From Cylicocyclus nassatus (taxonomy: Eukaryota; Nematoda; Chromadorea; Rhabditida; Strongylidae): 64,000 bases of DNA. Positions within the stretch are counted from its first letter, which is position 1. Every line of letters begins with the position of its first letter. The notes below the pieces were generated by a model, which was given only the letters and a program-made list of their open reading frames with translations, searched no databases and had not been told where the DNA came from. The stretch spans positions 25,955,676-26,019,675 of the forward strand of contig CATQJL010000316.1 in NCBI GenBank assembly GCA_958299035.1. The letters are read 5' to 3'. Made by a program: the position numbers and the translations under genes. Shown here in pieces: positions 1 to 11,391 of the stretch.

Positions 1-54
1 GCTCCGTTTTTTGCAAAGCTCAGCGGGTCCGGTCCCAAAAAAGTCGTCTAACCA

Positions 55-159
55 GCGCTTGAGATCGCCTTCACAACTAAGCCAAACGCCGTCTATATGC
101 TAGGGGATAGGCTGGAGCAGTATGCTAGAGCCGGATCTCAGGAGTACATTGAGCACTAA
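55..159 (+). other. short coding-like fragment, unrecognised
   Basis: A 35-codon open stretch ends at a TAA at 157-159 and is preceded by an in-frame stop at 49. The translation has a balanced amino-acid mix with no low complexity, running from ALEIAFTTKPN to QEYIEH. It may be a broken exon or a piece of a transposon ORF. I recognise no family and it is cut off from any upstream sequence. No further coding signal is visible from 160 to 735. Confidence 0.2.
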
Positions 160-734
160 TGTACCTCCAGGTCAGGTCTTGCAGGACAGCTATGACGACG
201 GTTGCCGTAGGGGACCATTTTTTTGCGCAAAAAAGCTCACTATACGTGTTTATTAGGCTTTTCGTGTAGGGATTAGTTTAGATGTACAGTCGAATTGCAT
301 ACGGTATGGACAATCGTCTTGTTCTTGCCTAGCAAAACTCAGTGCAAAACCTCCTGCCCATCCTGCAAAAACTCTTGTTCAGATGACACCCTGTAAACTC
401 TTTGTTTTTGAAGCAATTCAATCCCCTTTTTGTCTCATACTGAATTGACGATAAAATGCCTTCTTCCATAATCGATAAGAAAATATGAGCAAAACGCCTT
501 TTCTCAATAAGAAAAAAGAGCAAGTGTCGGGAATGCTTCCTTTTGGTCTTTGAGAATTTCTTCTTTGGAAGCTGAGGAATGTAAGCAAATCAGTTTTTCA
601 AGATAATTAATCTGTTTTGAAGAGCATGATCAGGTCTTCTCAATGATAGACGCATCTTGCCTCAAATCAACCGCTCCTCAAAGAAATGAAAACGAGAATG
701 AAATCTCTACAAACTTATGAAAAGACCTAATAGA
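160..734. other. AT-rich stretch, nothing recognised
   Basis: No convincing exon, RNA gene or bounded repeat is seen. It lies just outside the left end of the giant inverted repeat. Its reverse complement does not align with sequence beyond the right end of the palindrome at about 23370, so this looks like the duplication breakpoint flank. Confidence 0.4.
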
Positions 735-1553
735 ATGGTTCGCATGAAATATTACGCAAAAGAATGCCCATTGCATAAAACAACTGAAATCTTAAAAGGT
801 TAATTTCATCTAATATTTATGAAAGTTTTGCATAAGCTCTCTGGATCTTGTCTGAAAATGTCCGCTCCTGACTCAATGCATTCATTTGACCATTTTCGTG
901 AAATTTCTATGAGAATGCGCGCTGTAACGATTTATTGTGATAAGTTTTAGGAAGGGCAAACCATGTACTTTCTAGCAGCCTTCAAAACAAAAAGAAATTT
1001 TTTTATATCCTGTCTAATAAAGAAAAAACCTGAAATCTGCGTTTTTTTCAAAAAGCTCTTCAACAAGACCCACTTTTTCCGAATGTAAAACTTAACGCGC
1101 TGCGAAGCAAAAGTGAAACATGAAAAGTTGAAAAAATGAATTTTTGATAGTTTGTCACACTTCATGTGAACTATCCTTTACATACAGTAAGCATTACAAG
1201 AAAATGCACTAATTCTTGAGTATAATTTTTGTAATTAACATATCGAATCCACGGATCTCCCTCTTAGAGGGATCCCAGCCGGCTGGTCGCGAGGCTACGT
1301 GGGGCGTCCCCAGGTGACGGATAGGGGGCCAACTGCCGACTAAAAGCGACCCCGCGTCTTCTCTGATAAACAAGCGGAGCCGGAGGACGGACCATGCCTC
1401 CATCAAAAGCTTGCATACTTATTTCCTGGGCAGGTGTGAAAGAAGTAGGCTCGGAGTCGCTTCTAACAAATAAGCTCCGACCGTCCCTGGCGGGAAATTT
1501 GAGCCCAACAAGCTGCTCCTGCGAGTAATCTACTTGTTAAACACAGTGGTATT

Positions 1554-2114
1554 ATGGAAAGCACTGGTAAGGCAGCGCCATTGGGGACAAGGTTTAAAGG
1601 GCGATCTAGGCTGCCGAAAACGAGATGGACAATGATGAAAATCTGTACTTACAACCTACGGACGCTTGCATCGGACGCATCCATCGAAGATCTCTTAAAG
1701 CAAGCAAAAAAAAGATCAGATACGACGTCATCGGACTGATTGAGACAAGGAGACACCACTCGTTAAATGCCATGTTTGATACTGGAGAAGAACTGTTTTC
1801 AGGAACATGCGATAGCAAGCGAGTTGGCGGTGTAGGAGTCCTTGTCAATACGAGTTTGGCCGTGAGCATCGATTCATTCGAACAACTCACAACCTGGATC
1901 GAACATTTACGAATATCACGATGTCGATCGATCCCAGCCTTGACGGTATTTATAGCGTACGCCCCTACTTCCAGCCACGACGAAAACGAGATTGTGGCTT
2001 TCTACATGGACTTTGAGAAGTTCTACAGGGAAGAGCACACCTACAAGATTATCGTTCGTGACTTCAACGCAAAGATCAAAGCAAGAAGGTCGCTCCAGAG
2101 CTTCACATCGGGAC
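1554..2114 (+). pseudogene. APE-like endonuclease, N-terminal part of RTE-like ORF (broken)
   Basis: The frame opens at 1554 with a conserved-looking leader peptide, enters the endonuclease at MMKICTYNLRTL (1632), then shifts frame at an A-rich run near 1700-1708 and continues as RYDVIGLIETR and beyond. Visible catalytic landmarks are the Asn of YNLRT, the Glu-Thr of LIETR, and the Asp-Phe-Asn of RDFNAKI; the usual Gly before DFN is Arg here. Members of this family cut target DNA to prime reverse transcription. The ORF stops where the nested element enters at 2115 and resumes at about 3672 with a sequence that fits the continuing endonuclease domain. The frameshift and the insertion make it non-functional. 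Confidence 0.8.
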
Positions 2115-3667
2115 CATAGATGCGATAGGTGGAGAAACTTCTCTAACCCCTTCACTTTAGAGCCGGCATTTGGCTGCCTCCTTTTCACCTGAGGTTGAGA
2201 TTAGCAAGGAAAACGGCAGAAATAAACAGACGTTACAATGACAATTTTTGTTCGAAAAGAAAACGCCAGCTGCTCTTCTTCTCAGACATCAAGACTCCTG
2301 CAAGAGATTATCGAATCAACAGCATTTTGTTGAAAAAACGCATGCTGAAAAACTTCTGCGCTCAAAGTGGCGTTGTTAACGAAACATAATCAAAAATTAG
2401 AAGGATGTCTGAATCTTTGCACAATCGCTATCGGATGGTATTTGAAGTTTTGATGCACAAAGCTTTCCCAGTCCAAAAAAGTCTTGCTCCGGCGACCCAT
2501 AGAAGCCGGAGTGGGGTGGAGCAAGTTAGTATTAAATATCTTCACCTCATTTTTAAAAAGCCATAAGTTTTTTCACTTAAACCTATATACCATTAGAAAG
2601 CCCACGAAAAAGGGACTCGACTTAAATCGTCACTTTTTCTCTAGCTCCCTCTGCCTAAAGATACATGGCATTTTAGTTAAAATGTGTTTTTGTCAAGAAT
2701 TTCCTGCGCGAAGAATGAATGAAGGTGCCTGATTGTTCAACAGTATCACAGAGCAAGCAAGACCTTGCTAATACACGTAACCGTCTTTTTTTTCTATCCT
2801 TGTGCCTTTCTTCAAAAATAAAGCACAAAATAATAATGTACAAAATCAGCTGGTGAGTAGCCGTATAAAATTGCTCGTATCCCGATTCAAAGAGAAGCTA
2901 CAAAAAGAGACAGTCTGCCCGATTCTCCAGAATCTCAGCTTTCGAATGGTATAAAACATGTTAAAACTTTTTTGCTTCCCGGCTCTAAAGAGCATTTGCT
3001 CCGGTGACCGATAAAAGCCAATACATTGAGGGAGTTGAGTGCAGCAAACTAATAGTAAATATCTCACCCCATTTTTAAAACTGACAAGTTTTTCGCCCAG
3101 CAGTCTATAAACCATTCGAAAGCTCAGAAAAAGGGGATTCGACGTAGACCATCGACTTCTTTCTAGCCCCCCACTACCGAGAGATACTCTGCATTTTATC
3201 TGAAATCACGTCCATTTTCACCAGCAGATTTCTGCCAAACAAAGACCTAATCACTGCTGCTGATTATCTATCTATGTAACAGAGCAGGTCTTTGTTAACA
3301 AACGTAAACCGTTGACTTTTTCGTAGCGCTCATTTGGAGAGCAGAAAGTGAGGACAGTCGATATATGAAGTACATAAAATGCCTCTTATCTCGCGGCACA
3401 GAAGACCTAGAAAAGAGTCGCGGTCTAGGTCGAATTCAGATGACCTCAGCTTTCGAAAGGTATGTAAGTTGTTGGGGCATTTTGCTTTCAGGGCTCACTT
3501 ACCCCCTTCACATTACAAGGATGTGGGTCCTGAACATAGGTGCGATAAAGGGAGCCGGGCTTTCTCTAGGTGAAGGGGTCTCTGCTACTTCCACCTTACA
3601 AGGATGGAAGTAGCAGAGACCTCTTCACCTAGAGAAAGCCCGTCTCCCCCTGTCGCACCTATGTTCA
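2115..3667. mobile_element. DNA element with short TIRs nested in the retroelement
   Basis: The left end (catagatgcgatagg) is matched in inverse at the right end near 3650-3663 (cctatg preceded by gcgaca). The host motif ggac occurs on both sides (2111-2114 and 3668-3671) and may be the target duplication. Removing the block rejoins the endonuclease ORF sensibly. Related sequence occurs at 50360-51080, with the same Cys-poor AT-rich body and the same gcgatagggggag terminal motif. No transposase ORF is seen, so it is non-autonomous. Confidence 0.65.
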
Positions 3668-3669
3668 GG
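3529..3669. repeat. ~65-bp-arm hairpin at the right end of the nested DNA element
   Basis: Arms 3529-3592 and 3605-3669 are close to perfect reverse complements: cctgaacatagg at the start, cctatgttcagg at the end. The loop is about 12 bp. The inner arm looks like a second, inverted copy of the element terminus, giving a doubled terminal repeat. Confidence 0.8.
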
Positions 3670-3671
3670 AC

Positions 3672-5700
3672 ACACGGCTACAGCGGAAAACAAGGGGAGA
3701 AACTGTCTCAGTTCACCATGACGACGAGGACGATTCATGGTAAATCGCAGTTTCGAAAGGCCCTTCTCAACGTAAGCTGGGAATGCCCGGTGGAGAGTAC
3801 CATAACGAGATTGATTACATCATCGTGAACTGAAGGTGTTGCCTGACGGACGTCGCTGTTGTTCCGAATTTCTACACAGGATCGGACCATTGTCTCCTTT
3901 GTGCCAAGTTCTACTTTTTACGGAATGAAGAAAGAGCTGTTGAGGTTAGGACACAGCGTCCCACGACTACTATTATCTGGAATCTGTTTTATTCCATAAC
4001 CGGCTTTTGGCAAAATTCTATGATCAAAAACATCGACGAGGAATACGAAAGACTTGTCCAGCATCTCCACGATTGTGCTAAGAAAGCTGAGAGCCTAAGA
4101 AGTACGAGAAAGCATCTTCTCAACAAAGATCTAGAGCTAACGCCAACGTGGACGAGCACGAGCCATAGGCAATTACAAACTTACGTCTGAGCTTAAGAAG
4201 AAATGCAGAGAAGCGATGAAAGAAAGATCTCAAAGACAAAAAAAACAAGTAGTGGTTTACGTCGCGGAAGCCGAAAGAAGTACACGCAACGCCTGCCAAG
4301 CATCGTCAATTTCAAGACCAAGATGACCGCACTTCACCGCTCTGATGGAATCACAGTCTTTCCGAAGGTCGATGGAGAAACCCATTCGCGAATTCTTCGG
4401 GCTTTGCGAGCACGTCCACCTACCACCATGCCGCCTCAAGAAAGACGGATACGTTTTGCCATCAGTTTTTCTTTCAGAGGTTCGACATGCTATCATATCA
4501 GTGAAAAGCCGTACGGCAGCCGGGTTCGATAGGATCAAACCGGAACACCTGAAGAATCTTTCACCGATACTTATCAGAACTCTGGCAAGACTCTTCACGC
4601 GTAGCTGACGGAGGAAACGATTCCAAGTCAATGGAAGACGAGCAAAACCGTGTTGCTGTTAAGAAAGGAGACCCCATAATATCGAAAATTATCGACTCAT
4701 TTGCTTATTGTCTACAATTTACAAACCGTTCACACGAGTACTTCTTAACAAACGGAAGAGAATTAGACGAAAGACAACCATGCGAGCAGGCTGGGTTCCG
4801 GAAAGTATTCAGCACTATGGACCACATATACACGATAACAAGGCTCATCATCGCGACTACAGGATGTCGTTTTGTCTCACCTTCATCGACTTGAAGAAGG
4901 TTTTTGATTCGGTTGAGACTGAGACTGTCATCGACTTGGGCAGTCAAGGTAGCTCTCGAAAACGTCATGCGGACACTAGAGTGAGACGACATGGATGTGA
5001 CAGTCGAAGGCCGGCAACTACACCACCCGCTTTGCTGATGATTTAGTCCTGATTACACCAGACATTACGCAAGCGGAATGCTGATTCAGTTTGACGACGT
5101 GTGTGAAGATCGGTTCAAAGCCAAATCTGACGAAGACGATGTTCATGAAAAACGAATTGGTTTCTGATGCTTCTTTCACGATAAATGGAATGACGATCGC
5201 CGAATGCTCTAGCTACGTCTACTCAGGTCGGGAAGTCACCTGATGAACGCTCTAGCCCCGGAACTGGGTAGGAGAAAACGAGCAGCATGGAGAGCAGATG
5301 AGGCAATTGAGGACGTAATCAAGAAGACCAAGAACACCCGGCTCGCGCCCATCTCTTCAACACGACGGTTTTGCCTGCTTCGACATACGCTTCGGAAACT
5401 TGAACCATGAGGAAGCAGGACGAACATGCGGTGAGCGTCCGCGAACGCGCTGTTGAGAGAATGATGTTAAGAGTGTCCCGACTGATGCAAATGAGGGCAG
5501 GACTACGGAGCTTCACCCTACGTCATTGTTCGAAGATCAGGATGCTGCTGCATACGCCAAACAGAATAAAATCAGATACCGGGGCACTGGTGCGTTTCAA
5601 CGACAATTGGTGGACCAGAGCTGTAACGGATTGGACACCAGTGGACTTCAGACGCGAAACAGGAAGACCGCCGGTCGGACATGTCCACGAAGTCCTTTAA
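3672..5700 (+). pseudogene. reverse transcriptase part of RTE-like ORF (multiple frameshifts, RT core deletion)
   Basis: Coding resumes with the rest of the endonuclease (YHNEIDYIIVN-like region near 3790-3830), followed by a linker and the reverse transcriptase. RT motif A is visible as CLTFIDLKKVFDSV (about 4874-4915) and motif C as RFADDLVLITP (about 5029-5060). Between them the stretch that should hold motif B is missing: sequence jumps from the motif A region straight to a VALENVMRTL-like segment near 4950. The C-terminal part with SSYVY and RKQDEHAVSVRERA (near 5410) is frame-jumped. The 3' end reads into ARDRDE near 5765 and then non-coding sequence. The enzyme cannot be made from this copy. 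Confidence 0.8.
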
Positions 5701-5852
5701 AAAAGTCCTTAAAGGCTTTTCTCGTGTACCTGGTGCAATGAGAAAAAATTGTTTAACTTCGCTCGCGACAGGGACGAATAGAGACGTCACTGGATCCCGC
5801 CCGTATCAAGCGATGATCAACGGGATACAGGTGATGCAGGAACATGTCGAAT

Positions 5853-7400
5853 AACCCCTACGGATCAAGTCTCGACAGATTTTTGAGGATTTTAAGTTTC
5901 CATCCGAGTAAAATGCTCATGTGTACACGATTAGCTTTGTTTTGTGAGTTAGCTACCCGTTTTTGCGTTGTGTACAAAGCACTACTTCTTCTTTGCCCAC
6001 ACGAGAAATCACCTTTCAAGTAACAACTGAACTATAACACCAGGGACCTGCTAGCACTTGTTTGTCTCATTTTCGTTCTCAATGGTTCTGTCTGGACCAA
6101 CTATTACTCACATTAAAGAAGGCGAGTTAGACTAAAGACAAATTACAGAAAACTAGAAGGTCTGAACTATCGAATATTACATACTTTTGCCACTCTCCCT
6201 TGCAATATACGTAGAAGAGCAGATTTAGCACTGTTGTATCGTAGCACATATTTGCCATATAAGCAACAACTGCGGATGAGATTGCTACTGTGAAGAGAAG
6301 AAGATTTAATGGTCTCAGGGTTTCGAACCTAGATGTATGATTTTGAAGGTGAGAGTTGATGGAGAGTGGTACAACTCATGAAGGCGGAGTCCAGGCAGAT
6401 TCACGACTTCCTTATTTTTATGTTATCCAGGCCTTTCATGGCACTGATTCCAAACATGGCACCTAAAAAGCGTTCCTAAAACAACACCTATTTTGAGAAA
6501 ATCCGGACGAATGCCTTGATGCTATCCTTGCCAGAAGCAAGAACAGGTGAACGCTGTGTGTTCAACTGTGGTTGCCACGTGGAAACACGCAAGGTCTGAG
6601 GAGGCGGTCACGTTTTCTGACGTGAAACATCCTCATAACTTTCCAAAAAAAAACTTACAAACTACACGTATAAACATTATACGATAGCCTAAACCCCATA
6701 GTTTTCACAGCAGTAACATTATTCAAAAAAGCCTTTTGAATTTGAGTGATTGTTGCTGTAAGCAAACCATTGCAAGCGAAAAATGAGAGAATCGAGATCT
6801 TGAACAATTCTCAATCTCACAGTCTGGCGGTTATTCGAAGCAAGTCTCACATGAGCGAAGGCTGAGTAATGTATTGTTTTAGATGGGAAGAGAGATATGA
6901 ATAGAATCATTGGCCGCGCGTCACCCTCAGAACGAAGTTAATTTTTTTGAGTATGACCATTTCACTTAAGTGGCCCAATTTGGGAACCTCAGAATTCGCT
7001 AAAAAGTCGGTTTACAAGGATTACAGGTTGATTACGAATATATTAGACATTATAATCAGTAAGGATTCATGTTATACTATTTAAGAACCCCAGAATTCGC
7101 TAAAAGTGGGTTTACAAGGATTACAGTGATTACGAATATATTAGACATTATAATTAGTAAGGACTCATGTTATACCTAACGGTAAGTAGACGATAGTTCT
7201 GGGAGCTTTGAGACAAATGTTCGCCTTGCTCAGAATCCTTCCGTCGTCGGATCATGACAGGAAGTTTTGAGCGGGTTTTGAAACATTAGAATCAAATTCG
7301 CCTTCGAGAAAACCCTAAAAAATTAGCCATGTTTTTAGAATGATTAGGGCTAAAGCAGTGCGTACCCAGATTGCCGTTCGAGGGTAGGAGGCAATAAAAA
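5853..7400. other. left-arm non-coding DNA paired with 20290-22060
   Basis: The whole stretch aligns in reverse with the right arm but with many substitutions. It includes 6380-6680, a shortened counterpart of the TIR element at 20849-21536, and a local tandem duplication of about 100 bp at 6990-7160 (cagaattcgctaaaa repeated). The same doubling is present in the right arm at 20290-20450, so it predates the inversion duplication. No exon is recognised. Confidence 0.6.
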
Positions 7401-7640
7401 AAATTTTCTAATGAAGATGCGTGGCGTTAGCCTGGCTAACGCCACGCACTCCGAAAAATTTTTTTGCATGCTTTCCAAAATTTTTGCGGGCCCTAACCCC
7501 GAAAACGCCCGAAAAAAATTTTCTTTAACGCTAAATTGGATTTTTAAAATGTTTGAAAATTTATTTTAATTATTTACAAGAAAAACAAGTGGCTTTCACA
7601 GTTTTGTAACTCACATAAGTGACTTTCAAAAATTTCGCGA
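7400..7640. repeat. dispersed repeat with perfect gcgtggcgttagcc hairpin (left-arm copy)
   Basis: A near-perfect palindrome centred at about 7437 (gcgtggcgttagcc facing its complement) is followed by AT-rich sequence ending in a cacataagtgactttcaaaaatttcgc-like tail. Copies occur at 19790-20040 (right arm), partly at 24330-24390, and at 54990-55200. No coding capacity. Superfamily unknown. Confidence 0.6.
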
Positions 7641-8523
7641 CCCATTTTCGGGGTGAGGAGGGGGCGGCAGTACATGCTTGGAGAAGTTCTTTGGAATCTA
7701 TTGGCAGATTTTACACCGCATATCTACGCTATAGCCAGCCCGTCTATAACTATCTTGATGGTCGCGAAGAATCAGTAAGACGAGATATTACCGGAATGTG
7801 CATACTTATTAAGTTAGCCAATACAAAATCATTTAAGATTATCCCTGCTGTAGTCCAAAACAAAACCTCTAAGAAAAACTTGATTATGCAAGATAGCCAA
7901 CGGCAGTACATGTTTTTGACAGTACATGGGACGGACGGCAGTACATGTTTTTTATCTTCAGCCCAGTGACGTACCGAAGGAGCCCCAAAGGGGCGAAGAT
8001 AAAAAACACATACTTTTTATCTATTGCAAACTTCCAGGCTCCGACGAAGGTGAAGGCACCGAAACGTTAGCCTGTCTGAATAAAGCGTAATAACGATCTT
8101 GATTATCGGCTATAGCATACGTGTACGACAAACGTTTAATAGTTATGAAAGGTAAAGACAACTTTTTGGAATCCACTGGTAAATTGTACATTGCATATCT
8201 ATGCTGTGAGCAGCCGGATATCAGTAGGACGAGATATTACCGAAAAAGTGCATACTTATTGACTTTAACCGAGACAAAATTTTTAGATTATTCCTGCTGA
8301 TCATTCTCGACGATATGGTATGAAATTTGGTACGTACATGAACACGGGCCTGGGTTTGAACCGTGAAGTTTTATTGAATACGTGACTGAAGATTGTGGCA
8401 AGCTTTTTTTCTGGAAATTTCCCGCTACCAAAAAAATGGAAAAATGGCTCGTTTGCGATGCAGTGATGACGAAATCGCGCGAGATTGGAGGTGTATACGC
8501 CCAGTAAGACTACGAAACTAACA
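7640..8523. other. left-arm non-coding DNA, partly lacking a right-arm partner
   Basis: Pairs with the right arm (19560-19800) only to about 7905. From 7906 to 8300 no clear partner is seen, and 8305-8400 pairs again with about 18940-19020. The short open frames here match between arms only in part and carry no recognisable domain. Confidence 0.5.
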
Positions 8524-8707
8524 AGGGAAGTACTATCAATGGCCGTGGCCTTTTGATATGAGATGAACATCATCTGAAGCAGCTTCGAACGCTGATTTTG
8601 AATCTGCTTTCCTTTTCTGCGGAACGCTCTTCTGAAGAAAGTTATGGAAGCCTGAACATTTTATTTTGGGGGCGCTCCTTGAGTTTGAGGGCGCTGCTAT
8701 GTGCATT

Positions 8708-8782
8708 GGTGGTGCAGTAATGTAGTGGTTAATTGCTGACATTGAAGGCGAGAGGTTAATGGTTCGAAGCCGGTGGAGAGCG
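8708..8782 (+). repeat. tRNA-derived module (SINE-like head)
   Basis: The block begins ggtggtgcagtaatgtagtgg, resembling a RNA polymerase III A box, and has ggttcgaagcc (8761-8771), a near-consensus B box, about 50 bp downstream. The spacing is that of a tRNA gene, but acceptor-stem pairing is not evident. It is best read as a tRNA-derived SINE head captured in the fold-back. The inverse copy is at 9563-9635. Confidence 0.5.
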
Positions 8783-9562
8783 AACTATTTTGCTTATTAA
8801 ATGTGAGTCTGAAAGCCTAAATCGCCTGCAGATACTTACTGTAATGCCTTTGGCATAAGTAACCTAGAAAAAAAAAATTTCTGGCAAAACTGCTTGTAAT
8901 GAGGGCCTGAAATTTTATTTGACTTCCTCACTATAAAACAGGACCAAACATGGCCTAGCACGTTTGTCACCATATAAAGCTCAAAAAATGCACACTGTCA
9001 TTAGTCGAAAAGACGTTCTCTCCTGTTTGTGCTAACAAGGGAATGGTCAGAAGTCGAAGTGGCCAATCCATACAAGCTGCATATCAATCGATGCAGCATA
9101 GAATGCTGATTTTAAATGTGTCTTCCGTATCTGCAGAGCCCCTTTGTGGGCGAAGTTATGAGCAGCTTTAATGCGGAAAAAATGTCCACAAAAACTGCGA
9201 AATTAGGCAGATCACTGCTCTTTTAGCTCAACTTTAGGTACGAGCCATATGAACTGACCTAGTTACACGTTTTGGTCCAACATTGAGCCGAGAATGGCTT
9301 TGTACGGCCAAGTTTGACCTTTACACGCACAATTTCTTAGCAAAATGATGACATTTAACGGCTTATAACTTCGCCTACAAAAGCGCTCTGCAGATAAGGA
9401 AGACAGATCTGAAATCAGCATTCTATGCTGCATCGAAAGGTATGCAGCTTGCTTGAATTGGCCACTTCGACTTCTGACCATTCCCTTGTAAGGCATTACG
9501 GTAAGTGTCTGAAGGCGATTTAGAGTGCTTTCAAACTCACATTCAATAAGCAAAATAGTTCG

Positions 9563-9635
9563 CTCTCCATCGGATTTAAACCGTCAACCTCTCGCATTCA
9601 TGGTCAGCAATCAACCATTACACTACTGCGCCACC
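9563..9635 (-). repeat. tRNA-derived module, inverse copy
   Basis: On the minus strand it reads ggtggcgcagtagtgtaatgg, then a decayed B box ggtttaaatcc (9582-9572). It mirrors 8708-8782 in the other arm of the fold-back element, with several substitutions. Confidence 0.45.
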
Positions 9636-9839
9636 AACGTACATAGCAGCGCCCTCAAACTCAAAGAGCGTCCCCAAAACAGGATGTTCAGGCTTCCATA
9701 ACTCTCTTCAGAAAAGCGTTCCGCAGAAAAGGAAAGCAGATTTGAAATCAGCGTTTGAAGCTGCTTCAGATGGTAGGCATCTCATAATAAACAGCCACGG
9801 CCATTGAAAGTACTTCCCTCGTAAGTACTAAAAATTACC

Positions 9840-10030
9840 AAAAACCTGTGAATGAAGAGCGTGCCGAACTTTCTTCCAGATTAGGTATGCAATTGCCCAT
9901 TTAATGCCCACCTGAAGTAGTCAAAATTTTCGTTTCACATAATTTTCTCAAAATTTCTACATGATTGTGCTCTACACTTAAAGTTTGGTATATAGCAACA
10001 TTTTGGCTCCAAAACTCTTCCTCTCCTCCT
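9840..10030. repeat. dispersed repeat, shared with 18720-18950 and 40690-41110
   Basis: The sequence tgtgaatgaagagcgtgccg through to ctcctcctctcctcc-like recurs in the right arm, as expected from the duplication. It also recurs at 40940-41110 outside the palindrome, where tgtgaatgaagagcttgccc starts the match. It is therefore an interspersed repeat and not host exon. Confidence 0.6.
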
Positions 10031-10033
10031 TAC

Positions 10034-10896
10034 TAAGGGTGCCTTCATACCGCGCCGGTAGCCGCCGCTGGCAGCCCGTAGCAGCCTCCAGCAGCCGCTA
10101 GCAGCCCGTAGCAGCCTCCAGCAGCCGCTAGCAGCCCGTAGCAGCCGCCAGCAGCCCGTAGCAGCCCGTAGCAGCCCGTAGCCGCCGCTGGCCGCTTTCG
10201 TTATATAAGCAAAATTATCAGAATCTTAATACTTTGAGTGCTCCTGCCTACGCTTTTCATCTTCTACGCTTTTCTTTTGTTGCCGCTAGTACGCAGTTTG
10301 ACCACATATCATATATGTGCCCATTGTTGTCATTACCTTCTCGCCGTGAGGTCATCCTGTTGAACCATAGTTGATAGAAGGTTCTTTCTGGTGTAACTCG
10401 CTCTGACTTCGGATGCGTCCGGTTCCAGCAGGTGTGCAATTTGTTTTTTGAGTATGCTTTTGCTTCAATTATTTCTTGGCTATCGGTGCATATGTAACTT
10501 GCATTCTACTATTTCGCAAGTTCGCCGGGATTCATTTGCCAGTTGAGTTTTTCTTGCTTTGATAATCACTCACATCTTTTTAAATAAGACAGATTGCAAA
10601 AGAATGTGAGGATACAGTGTGCGGAACAGAACAATGAACACAAATGAATTGTGGGGAGTTGAACTGCATATTAGCGATATAGCGATAATAAGAAAAAATA
10701 AGCGTAGAAGATGAAAAGCGTAGGCAGGAGCACTTAAAGTGGTAAGATTTTGACGATTTTGCTCCTATAACAAAGGCGGCCAGCGGCGGCTATGGGCTGC
10801 CACGGGCTGCTACGGGCTGCTAGCGGCTGCTGGCGGCTGCTAGGGCTGCTACGGGCTGCCAGCGGCGGCTGCCGGCACGGTATGAAGGCACCCTAA
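10034..10896. mobile_element. 857-bp MITE with TAA target duplication (PIF/Harbinger-like), left arm only
   Basis: TIRs gggtgccttcatacc (10037) and ggtatgaaggcaccc (ending 10893) are flanked by TAA on both sides. The empty site is seen in the right arm near 18720. Long subterminal inverted repeats run inward: the 10235-10275 segment with tgctcctgcctacgctt pairs with 10700-10735. The ends are dominated by an array of gcagcc/gtagcagcc units (10070-10195) and its complement (10780-10875). The 3-bp TAA target and G-rich TIR start fit PIF/Harbinger MITEs by general knowledge. No transposase is seen. Confidence 0.75.
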
Positions 10897-11391
10897 GATC
10901 CGGAAAATCTACGACGCCGTTTCCTTAAGAAGAAGAAAGGCGCTCTAATCGAGCAACCTACGCAGCTGGCGGGATCAAGTAGGAAATTGTAAAAATCGAT
11001 AGTGGCAAAGCTGTTTTAGCGACGCCCATTTGCCAACCCGTGCCGGGCTCTGAATCAGAACCAGTTTAAATGGTTACAGTAGTTTCAAAGACCTTAAAGT
11101 CAGGTGTTCAATCTTACTTGTTAGGATCTTGAAGATGACCTCGAAAGTCGATCCTGCATGATCGACATCCTCTGGGCACAAAGGATGCGAAACTTTGAGG
11201 GCAATTTTGCAGTAATTTGAACCAGGAATTTATAATCGACTCAAGAGTATAAACGTTCCGACCGTAAACGCGATCGGGTACGAACTTGCCCACCTTCCAC
11301 CTTTTGTTAGGGCGAAAAAAACGCTAAGGATGCTGTGAGCGATACAATACAAATTTGATGATAACAGCTGCATATTGTAAAAAAAGCTCAC

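Larger units (their letters stand above)
1237..5852 (+). mobile_element. RTE-like non-LTR retrotransposon copy with 12-bp target duplication
   Basis: The body (1249-5840, about 4.6 kb) is flanked by aacatatcgaat (1237-1248) and aacatgtcgaat (5841-5852). These differ at one base and represent the duplicated target. The right arm of the inverted repeat has the uninterrupted site near 22080. The element has a 5' leader of about 380 bp, an APE-type endonuclease region, a reverse transcriptase region and a short 3' tail. The reading frame is broken many times and the endonuclease is split by a nested DNA element at 2115-3667. It is therefore a dead copy, inserted after the duplication formed or lost precisely from the other arm. 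Confidence 0.85.
8524..9830. mobile_element. fold-back element with tRNA-like modules, left arm only
   Basis: Outer ends gggaagtactatcaatggcc (8524) and the inverse ggccattgaaagtacttccc (to about 9823) define inverted arms of about 500-700 bp meeting near 9250. The left arm contains an extra 180-bp segment (about 8855-9030) absent from the right. Each arm holds a tRNA-like block. The right arm of the giant palindrome lacks this element between about 18860 and 18940. Related sequence (gaatggtcagaagtcgaagtgg-like) recurs near 34980-35110. No transposase is visible. Confidence 0.65.

Noticed and set aside
8708..8782. Functional tRNA gene
   Set aside because: A and B boxes are present but acceptor-stem pairing is not evident, and the block is part of a fold-back element.
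10070..10195. GCAGCC repeats as a CRISPR-like or coding repeat
   Set aside because: They are the subterminal array of a MITE and recur inverted at its other end. There are no unique spacers.
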